DNA of 11,356 nucleotides from an uncultured bacterium (lineage in GTDB: Bacteria > Bdellovibrionota_C > UBA2361 > SZUA-149 > CALKYB01): contig CALKYB010000361.1 in the NCBI GenBank assembly GCA_938003565.1, positions 1 to 11,356 of the forward strand, in the 5' to 3' direction. The notes beneath the pieces were generated by a model. The model was not told the origin of the DNA. It ran no database searches and saw only the letters and a program-made list of their open reading frames with translations. The number at the start of each line of letters is the position of its first letter. Positions within the stretch are counted from its first letter, which is position 1. This document shows, one piece after another, positions 6,211 to 11,356 of the stretch. Made by a program: the position numbers and the translations under genes.

Positions 6211-7446
6211 ATGAAATTCGAAGACAAGCTAGCCAACTACGCCAAACTACTAGTCCGTCACGGACTGAATGTTCAACCCGGTCAAATCGTAAATATAAGC
6301 TCAGAAGCCTTACATCGGGAGCTCGCGATTATGGCAGTTGAAGAAGCTTATAAATGTGGAGCTTCCTACGTTGGTCTGGACTTAGTCGACTCGAGGCTGA
6401 CTAGACTTAGAGTCTTGCACTCAAGCGATGAAAATCTCAATCATGTGCCAGCGTTTCTACCTGAGAAATACAAAGAACTAGTAGAAAAGTCCGGTGCAAA
6501 TCTGGCAATTCGAGGCAACGAATTCCCAGATGCTTTGGTCGGCCTCTCGCCCAAGAAAGTTAACGATCTAAGAATTAGCAATCACAAAGCTATAAAGTAT
6601 TTTTATGATGAAGGTATTGGAAAATCCAAAGTGCATTGGACCGTAGCAAACGGCGCTACCCCAGCTTGGGCCAAAAAGATCTTCCCGTCTCTATCACCCC
6701 AAGAGGCCTGCGCAGCGTTGTGGGATGAAATTTTCAAGGCTTGCCGAGCAGACAAAGAGAATTGCCTTGAGCTTTGGAAAGGACACAACGATAGGCTTCA
6801 TGCCAGAGCCCATAAGCTTAACACCTTAAAAATCGAGTCACTACACTTCTCCGGACCGGGAACAGACCTAAAGGTCGGTCTATCTAAACTAGCGAAATTT
6901 AAAGGTGGAGGGGACCTAAGCCCAAGAGGCGTTGAATTCGAACCGAATATCCCCACCGAGGAAGTCTTTACTACTCCCAACTATCACCAAACCACTGGAA
7001 CCGTTTCGGCAACCCGACCTTTCCTGATTAATGGCATCTTGATTGAAAACCTTCGACTCACTTTCGAAAATGGGAGAATTTCCAATTTTGAAGCTTCAGC
7101 TGGAGAGGAAACTTTTAGAGAATACATTTCAAGTGATGAAGGAGCTTGTCGCTTGGGAGAAGTTGCACTCGTCGGAATAGATTCACCGATTTACCAAAGT
7201 GGACTAGTCTTTCAAGATATTCTTTATGATGAAAATGCGGCATGTCACATCGCTGTTGGCTCTGCTTACAAATTCTGCCTGGAGGGCGGAGATGACCTAA
7301 GCAAAGAAACCCTTGAAGAGATTGGTTGTAATGAAAGCACTGTGCACACCGACATGATGATCTCATCCAATGAAGTTGATGTCACTGCCTATCGTTATTC
7401 TGGCGAAACAGTAAACCTAATTAAACAGGGAGAGTGGCTCTTCTAG
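6211..7446 (+). CDS. Aminopeptidase, M29 family (AmpS/PepS/thermophilic aminopeptidase)
   Basis: This 411-residue cytoplasmic metallo-aminopeptidase of peptidase family M29 removes N-terminal residues from peptides using a two-metal centre. The ligands recognised by family spacing are E251 (NIPTEEVF), E317 (RLGEVAL), H346 (AACHIAVG), H379 and D381 (VHTDMM). The spacings of 66, 29, 33 and 2 match Staphylococcus AmpS as I remember it. The N-terminal substrate-binding part begins FEDKLANYAKLLVRHGLNVQPG, shown here only as its start (residues 3-12, FEDKLANYAK). The length is normal for the family. The gene begins 27 bases after mntR on the same strand with no terminator between, so cotranscription is likely. 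M29 enzymes are activated by Co, Zn or Mn in vitro, so a link to the Mn regulon is possible but unproven. No convincing ribosome binding site is seen before the ATG. Confidence 0.93.
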   Translation: MKFEDKLANYAKLLVRHGLNVQPGQIVNISSEALHRELAIMAVEEAYKCGASYVGLDLVDSRLTRLRVLHSSDENLNHVPAFLPEKYKELVEKSGANLAIRGNEFPDALVGLSPKKVNDLRISNHKAIKYFYDEGIGKSKVHWTVANGATPAWAKKIFPSLSPQEACAALWDEIFKACRADKENCLELWKGHNDRLHARAHKLNTLKIESLHFSGPGTDLKVGLSKLAKFKGGGDLSPRGVEFEPNIPTEEVFTTPNYHQTTGTVSATRPFLINGILIENLRLTFENGRISNFEASAGEETFREYISSDEGACRLGEVALVGIDSPIYQSGLVFQDILYDENAACHIAVGSAYKFCLEGGDDLSKETLEEIGCNESTVHTDMMISSNEVDVTAYRYSGETVNLIKQGEWLF

Positions 7447-7453
7447 CTAAATT

Positions 7454-8830
7454 ATGAAATCCTATGATGTAATAGTTATCGGTGGTGGTGGCGGGACAAA
7501 GCTTGTAACCCCTGTTGCAAAACTTGGTCTCAAAGTTGCTATTCTAGAGAAAGAAGCAATGGGTGGAACCTGCCTCAACCGAGGGTGCATACCGTCGAAG
7601 ATGATGATTCATCCAGCTGATCGAATTTGTCATATCCAGGACAGCTATAAATTTGAATTAGGCCTGAAGGCTTCTTTCGATGTCGACTTTGGCTCACTAG
7701 TGGAGAGAATCTCCAACTCAGTAGATAAAGACGCGGCAAGCATTCCCCCGGCCTACGAGCAAAATCCCAACATTGACTTCTACCCCTTCGAAGGCAGGTT
7801 CGTTGAGGATAAAGTCCTCGAAGTAAATGGGGAAAAAATAACGGCAGAAAAAATCTTTATTGCCGTTGGCTCTCGACCAATGATACCGAAAATTGTTGGT
7901 CTAGAGGACACACCCTACATGACCAGCCGAGAGGCACTTAGAAACAAGGTATTGCCAAAGAGAATGGTAGTCGTTGGAGGTGGATTTATTGCACTTGAGC
8001 TAGGTCACGCTTATAGCTCTTTTGGATCCTCGGTTAATTTTTTAGTTCGAAGCCAGGTGATGCGGGGGTTAGACTCCGATGTAATTGAGGAATTTTCAAA
8101 CGAATTCTCTAAAAGAAATACGCTCAACATTGGGCACACCCCAACAAAAGTCGAGTATATAAACGATGAATTTCATATTCAGACCCAAGCTGCAGATGGC
8201 TCCTCCAAGGAATTTATAGCTGATGCTTTACTAATAGCCACGGGAGTTGTTCCCAATTCTGATCTACTTGGACTTGAGAATACTGGAGTAAAAACAGACT
8301 CAAAAGGTTACATCCAAGTCGACAAACGACTTAGAACTTCGGTTGAAGGGATTTATGCAATCGGTGACGTCGTTGGAAACTATATGTTTCGCCATAGTGT
8401 GAATTTTGAAGGAGAGTATTTATTTAGAACCCTATTCTCGGATCCTTCTGAAGAAGATTTAGACTATGGTCCCGTTCCTAGTGCTGTTTTTACCCATCCG
8501 GAAGTTGCTTCTGTAGGTAAGACCGAGCTCGAACTGGAGTCTGAAAACGTTGACTACGTAGTGGGCCTCAACCCTTACCGTAAAAGCGCCATGGGCTCAG
8601 CTCGACTTTCTGATAATGGATTCGTAAAAGTTTTAGTGGAAAGGGGCTCCAAAAAGATTCTTGGTGCTCACATAGTAGGAGACGAAGCGTCGAACATGAT
8701 TCACCTCTTCATTGCCTTCATAAAGCTTGGGGGAACCCTTGATGACATGATGGAAATGATTTTTGTTCACCCCGCTTTACCAGAAATCGCCCGGAATGCA
8801 GGTCGGAATGCTCGTGCTCAATTGTCATAG
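7454..8830 (+). CDS. Dihydrolipoamide dehydrogenase-like FAD/NAD(P) disulfide oxidoreductase
   Basis: This 458-residue class I pyridine nucleotide-disulfide oxidoreductase is homodimeric in the family. The FAD Rossmann start is VIVIGGGGGTKL, where the third Gly of GxGxxG is Thr15. The redox disulfide is C40/C45 in GGTCLNRGCIPSK. The NAD-binding loop is VVVGGGFIALE (172-182). The second FAD motif is EGIYAIGD (298-305). The C-terminal dimerisation domain has the His-Glu pair H439/E444 in VHPALPE. All catalytic parts are present. CLNxGCIPSK favours the Lpd subgroup, but mycothione reductase-like or other low-molecular-weight thiol reductases look similar. No pyruvate or 2-oxoacid dehydrogenase genes are nearby, so the substrate is open. 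The ATG is seven bases after the aminopeptidase stop, which suggests an mntR-peptidase-oxidoreductase operon. It converges with the hydrolase gene with 18 bases between the two stops. Confidence 0.92.
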   Translation: MKSYDVIVIGGGGGTKLVTPVAKLGLKVAILEKEAMGGTCLNRGCIPSKMMIHPADRICHIQDSYKFELGLKASFDVDFGSLVERISNSVDKDAASIPPAYEQNPNIDFYPFEGRFVEDKVLEVNGEKITAEKIFIAVGSRPMIPKIVGLEDTPYMTSREALRNKVLPKRMVVVGGGFIALELGHAYSSFGSSVNFLVRSQVMRGLDSDVIEEFSNEFSKRNTLNIGHTPTKVEYINDEFHIQTQAADGSSKEFIADALLIATGVVPNSDLLGLENTGVKTDSKGYIQVDKRLRTSVEGIYAIGDVVGNYMFRHSVNFEGEYLFRTLFSDPSEEDLDYGPVPSAVFTHPEVASVGKTELELESENVDYVVGLNPYRKSAMGSARLSDNGFVKVLVERGSKKILGAHIVGDEASNMIHLFIAFIKLGGTLDDMMEMIFVHPALPEIARNAGRNARAQLS

Positions 8831-8848
8831 TTTAGCCTCGCAATAATA

Positions 8849-9553
8849 TTAGAACTTGGATCCAATCCAGGCATTCAAGTCCTTAATACCAGCAGAGCTG
8901 ACTTTATGCCCAACTTCGTCCTCACGATAGGTCACCCCTAAACCCGTGGCCCGAAGATAGGCTGCGGATTTTCTAGATTGATCAATTTTAATTATTTGAT
9001 CCTTCATTCCTGAGGCCATAAAAATTTCCGGACCCGATTCCGAATCAAACCTCCCTTCCGGTTCAACTTCTTGCTCCACCGAAGGAACGAAGCCTGCCAA
9101 GAGAGCAACACCCTCAAACAGGCTAGGCCTCTTGAAAGCTAGAGAAGATAAAACTCCCGACCCCTGACTAAAACCAACCGCCAACTTGGGGAGATCTGGA
9201 GACAAAATTCCTTGCCGGCTAAAAAGTTCAGTAAAGTTATCCACAAATACTGACAACTTTTGGCAGGCCAGGTCCAACTCTTCTCTTTGAGCAACTCCCC
9301 CTCTACTTCCATCCTCCACTTCCCACCAACTATATCCACCAAGCGTGTCCACCAAGGGAGCCTGAGGTGCAACAAAAACTAGATCTCCGGTGTTTTCACT
9401 AGGTCTAGCAAAAACCCACATTGAGTCTAAACTGCCGGCTCTTCCGTGGACCAAAAAGACAATACCATCCGGCATATTGGGGGGAATATGAACCCGAAAC
9501 TTAAGCCCGCAATACTCCAGCTCAGCTGAAGAAGATAACCGTGTACTTATCAT
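8849..9553 (-). CDS. Alpha/beta hydrolase (phospholipase/carboxylesterase-type serine esterase)
   Basis: This 234-residue single-domain alpha/beta hydrolase resembles the small carboxylesterase/YpfH-type group. The oxyanion-hole region is FLVHGRAG (33-40). The nucleophile elbow is GFSQG with S129. The acid is D185 (SGMKDQII) and the catalytic His is H216 (VGHKVSSAG). The GYSWWEVEDG stretch (73-82) is common in this group. There is no signal peptide, so it is cytosolic. The natural substrate cannot be predicted; short acyl esters are typical. An in-frame TAG two codons upstream fixes the ATG at 9551-9553 as the first possible start. A TATAAT lies only eight bases before the ATG, so the mRNA may be leaderless. 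The gene stands alone, convergent with the oxidoreductase and divergent from tRNA-Glu. Confidence 0.88.
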   Translation of the reverse strand: MISTRLSSSAELEYCGLKFRVHIPPNMPDGIVFLVHGRAGSLDSMWVFARPSENTGDLVFVAPQAPLVDTLGGYSWWEVEDGSRGGVAQREELDLACQKLSVFVDNFTELFSRQGILSPDLPKLAVGFSQGSGVLSSLAFKRPSLFEGVALLAGFVPSVEQEVEPEGRFDSESGPEIFMASGMKDQIIKIDQSRKSAAYLRATGLGVTYREDEVGHKVSSAGIKDLNAWIGSKF

Positions 9554-9561
9554 AATCTAGT

Positions 9562-9567
9562 ATTATA
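9562..9567 (-). promoter_or_regulatory. -10 box of the alpha/beta hydrolase gene, implying a leaderless transcript
   Basis: A perfect TATAAT on the minus strand lies eight bases before the ATG at 9551-9553. A normal start 6-8 bases downstream of the -10 would fall at about 9554-9556, so the 5' UTR would be essentially absent. There is no ribosome binding site in between. The -35 position is poor (CAAGAA at 17 bp). Confidence 0.45.
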
Positions 9568-9666
9568 GTGCGCAATTAATTCTTTTCTTGACCTTAGCCC
9601 GGATATTCAATAAAAGCTCTGTCTCAGTAAAGTCCGAAATAAACTTTATTGAGAAAAGTTGTAACT

Positions 9667-9744
9667 GTCCCCATCGTCTAGTCTGGCCCAGGACACCGGA
9701 TTTTCATTCCGGCAACAGGGGTTCAAATCCCCTTGGGGACACCA
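9667..9744 (+). tRNA. tRNA-Glu (anticodon UUC), CCA encoded
   Basis: The acceptor stem GTCCCCA (9667-9673) pairs with TGGGGAC (9734-9740). The discriminator is A9741 and CCA is encoded at 9742-9744. The anticodon stem CCGGA/TCCGG holds the loop TTTTCAT, with anticodon TTC at 9703-9705. The T arm is CAGGGGTTCAAATCCCCTT. The start GTCCCCATCGTCTAG and the D arm closely resemble E. coli tRNA-Glu, with a D-loop two bases longer. A TTGACC (9588-9593) with TAAAAG 17 bp on (9611-9616) is a weak upstream promoter candidate. Confidence 0.95.
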
Positions 9745-9750
9745 AATTTG

Positions 9751-9795
9751 TAATCGCTAAGGTTTCAGCTATTGAAGCAGAAACCTTAGCGGTTG
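9751..9795. terminator. Long inverted repeat between convergent tRNA-Glu and CNNM gene
   Basis: A perfect 12-bp stem, CGCTAAGGTTTC (9755-9766) with GAAACCTTAGCG (9780-9791), extends outward by two A-T pairs and two G-T wobbles. Inward, after one mismatch, it continues with two more G-C pairs. It begins six bases after the tRNA-Glu CCA and lies 33 bases past the stop of the CNNM gene, which is transcribed towards it. The position fits a bidirectional terminator, but neither side has a clear T-run, so it may act in RNA processing or Rho-dependent ending instead. Confidence 0.5.
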
Positions 9796-9827
9796 CTACT
9801 CCCTAGAACTAGTTGCTATTGGCTTTC

Positions 9828-10904
9828 CTAGTCTTCTTCAGGTTTAGTTTTCTTATCAGTGAATAAATCACCTTTTTGTTGCTGTCGTTTTCTGTAAAGT
9901 ATTTGAGCGTAATCTCGCAAGTCGCTAACCAAATCATACTCATCAACAATTTCTTTGCCGACCAACTTCTCAACCAAATCTTCAAGAGTAATTAGCCCCG
10001 CGAAAGCTCCATGTTCGTCCACCACTGAACAAATAGCTTCACGCTTCTCAAACATCTCAAGCATCACCTTATCGGCCCTCATAAGCTCAGAAACAGTTGT
10101 TAATGGCCTTGCAAGATCTTTAAGACACTTCTTATCCTCACCTTGAATCAAAGCTCGATAAATATCTCGCTGAGTCACGTAGGTATCAATAACTTCTTCA
10201 TCCCCTTCAGAAAAAAGCGGAACTCGAGAAAAAGTCCAATCAAGCAAATCCTGTTTCACTTCGCTCAAACTTTGCTCATTAGAAAGACGAAAAACAACAA
10301 CCCGCGGGGTGAGAACGTCCTTCACTAGGAGTCTGTCAAACCCAATGATATTCTGAATTACCGAACCTTCTAAATGGTCCAATACACCTTCGCTAGTACC
10401 AATTTCAGTAAGGGAGAGGAACTCTTGCTCAGAGAAAGAAGGCTCATCACCCCCTTTCTTAAAAAGCTTGGCGACCTTATCCGTAAAATAAATAAAAGGT
10501 GAGCATAGCAAAACCAAAAAATGCAGTGGCCAAGCAATCATCAAAGAAACGCTTCTGGCAGACATCGCTCCAATTTGCTTGGGAATAATTTCACTCAGGT
10601 AAAGCATGGCAATAGTAAAAACTATTGAGAAGTAAACAACACTTTCATCACCGTAATGCTTTGCCACCAAAGCACCCGCAACAGCTGCACCTATAGTATG
10701 TGAAATGGTATTTAGAATTAGAATTGCAGAAATTGGTGGACTAAGGTTCTCTTTAAAACCATAAATAAGCTGCCCCGTCTTCGAACCCTTATCCGCCAAG
10801 TACTTGGCGTGAGCCTTTGGAACTGCAAACAAGGCAGCTTCCATGAGAGAGCACAGGGCGGAAATCCCTATAGAAAAAACTACTACTGCCGCTAGAGAAA
10901 ACAT
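9828..10904 (-). CDS. CNNM-family membrane protein (DUF21 plus CBS pair), CorC/HlyC-type without the C-terminal CorC domain
   Basis: This is a 358-residue inner-membrane protein. The DUF21/CNNM transmembrane domain spans about residues 1-145. Its conserved stretches are CSLMEAALFAV (18-28), ILNTISHT (63-70) and LSEIIPKQIGA (103-113), which contain the Ser, Asn, Glu and Pro positions lining the Mg2+ site in CNNM structures. A cytosolic CBS pair follows (about 190-315), with VLTPRVVVFRL at 197-207 and VVDEHGAFAGLITLEDLVEKLVG at 294-316, given here by its ends VVDEHGAF and LEDLVEKLVG. The usual acidic CorC_HlyC transporter-associated domain is missing; the protein ends in a charged tail (about 325-358). 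Bacterial relatives export or handle Mg2+ (MpfA, CorC); a hemolysin role is a naming relic. ATG 10902-10904 has AAAGGA unusually close. The gene follows the TonB receptor by 38 bases, so cotranscription is possible. Confidence 0.9.
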   Translation of the reverse strand: MFSLAAVVVFSIGISALCSLMEAALFAVPKAHAKYLADKGSKTGQLIYGFKENLSPPISAILILNTISHTIGAAVAGALVAKHYGDESVVYFSIVFTIAMLYLSEIIPKQIGAMSARSVSLMIAWPLHFLVLLCSPFIYFTDKVAKLFKKGGDEPSFSEQEFLSLTEIGTSEGVLDHLEGSVIQNIIGFDRLLVKDVLTPRVVVFRLSNEQSLSEVKQDLLDWTFSRVPLFSEGDEEVIDTYVTQRDIYRALIQGEDKKCLKDLARPLTTVSELMRADKVMLEMFEKREAICSVVDEHGAFAGLITLEDLVEKLVGKEIVDEYDLVSDLRDYAQILYRKRQQQKGDLFTDKKTKPEED

Positions 10905-10930
10905 AATCCTTTATCAATAAAGCCTAAATA

Positions 10931-10952
10931 CCAATTCTACAATTAGAATCGG
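10931..10952 (-). terminator. Weak stem-loop over the TonB-dependent receptor stop
   Basis: On the minus strand CCGATTCT and AGAATTGG can form an 8-bp stem with one G-U pair and a six-base loop. The 5' arm contains the last bases of the receptor gene and the stem spans its TAA stop. The sequence after it (TATTTAGGCTTTATT) is only partly T-rich. It could be a leaky terminator before the CNNM gene or an incidental repeat. Confidence 0.3.
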
Positions 10953-11356
10953 TACCGTACTTGTCCGTAAACTTGCCTCTCAATTTCGACAATAGGCTGC
11001 GGAATAAAATCACTTGTGTACTCCGCATGGCTAGAATCCAATAAGTTTCTTCCTTCAATTGAAACTGTAAAATTCTCAGACGCTTTCCAGGAAAGGCCCA
11101 GGTCCAGCTCAACATACTCGTCTATATTAATAGCCTCAACTTCATCAACATATCGAACTGCAAAATTAATATCGTAGTTATCCCCAATATCAACCAAAGA
11201 TCGAAGTACTACTTGATTCTCAGCCATCTGACCCTCTTCTTCAAGGGAAATGGTGTCTCCTAAACCGGCTTCCTCAAGTTCCAAATCAAGAACGACCAAG
11301 GAGTAACTTAGAGCAACTCTCCACCAAGGCGTAGCTTGATAATTCAAAAGAAGTTC
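10943..11356 (-). CDS. TonB-dependent outer-membrane receptor, C-terminal part only (cut by window edge)
   Basis: The last 138 residues are visible, and the frame is open to the right edge (ELLLNYQATPWW... at the edge), so the TTG at 11345-11347 is not a real start. Alternating hydrophobic and polar residues form beta-barrel strands: ELLLNYQATPWWRVALSYS, VVLRSLVDIG, YDINFAVRYVDEV, YVELDLGLSWKAS. The plug-to-barrel hallmarks ENFTVSIEGRNLLDSSHAEY and QVYGQVRYRF lie near the end. The protein ends in Phe, the outer-membrane assembly signal, and NLLDSSHAEY is the typical penultimate loop of TonB-dependent receptors. The plug domain, TonB box and signal peptide lie outside the window, so the substrate (siderophore, cobalamin, sugar or other) cannot be told. 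No metal-box palindrome is visible because the promoter is not in the window. Confidence 0.88.
   Translation of the reverse strand, partial: ELLLNYQATPWWRVALSYSLVVLDLELEEAGLGDTISLEEEGQMAENQVVLRSLVDIGDNYDINFAVRYVDEVEAINIDEYVELDLGLSWKASENFTVSIEGRNLLDSSHAEYTSDFIPQPIVEIERQVYGQVRYRF

Noticed and set aside
9588..9806. Plus-strand 72-codon frame
   Set aside because: It runs through tRNA-Glu and the following hairpin.
1..11356. Mobile elements, phage genes, CRISPR arrays, toxin-antitoxin pairs
   Set aside because: No transposase, integrase, direct-repeat array, att-like duplication at the tRNAs or toxin motif was found on either strand.

Overview
The window looks like chromosomal DNA of a Gram-negative bacterium. 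The evidence is a TonB-dependent receptor ending in a C-terminal Phe, a periplasmic binding protein with a cleavable non-lipoprotein signal peptide, and an E. coli-type MntR. Base composition is moderate and AT-leaning, and TTG starts and weak Shine-Dalgarno sites are common. The permease fused to a DtxR-like regulator recalls chlamydial YtgCR, so a PVC-group bacterium (for example Verrucomicrobiota) is a reasonable guess. I cannot prove the phylum from the sequence.

Layout, left to right: the 5' two-thirds of rsmD (minus strand, running off the left edge); a divergent intergenic region with a good tRNA promoter; tRNA-Lys(UUU); about 385 bp with no convincing gene; a single-domain response regulator (minus); a four-gene metal ABC importer operon on the minus strand (binding protein, ATPase, permease fused to a DtxR/MntR-like domain, second permease); a 107-bp divergent control region with a near-perfect palindrome; a plus-strand operon of mntR, an M29 aminopeptidase and a dihydrolipoamide-dehydrogenase-like flavoprotein; a convergent alpha/beta hydrolase (minus); tRNA-Glu(UUC) with encoded CCA; a long hairpin; a CNNM/DUF21-CBS membrane protein (minus); and the C-terminus of a TonB-dependent receptor (minus, running off the right edge).

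The centre of interest is the manganese locus at 1689-7446 or beyond. A free MntR with all six expected Mn(II) ligands is divergent from a TroABCD/YtgABCD-type importer. Between them lies a palindrome of two 10-bp half-sites that contains both predicted -10 boxes, so one bound repressor could shut both promoters. One of the permeases controlled by this site carries its own C-terminal winged-helix and metal-binding DtxR/MntR domain. The locus therefore encodes two MntR-like metal sensors, one soluble and one tethered to the membrane transporter. Such a fusion is known from Chlamydia (YtgCR), but coexistence with a complete stand-alone MntR in one divergent locus is worth a close look.

No insertion sequence, phage gene, CRISPR array or integrase was seen.
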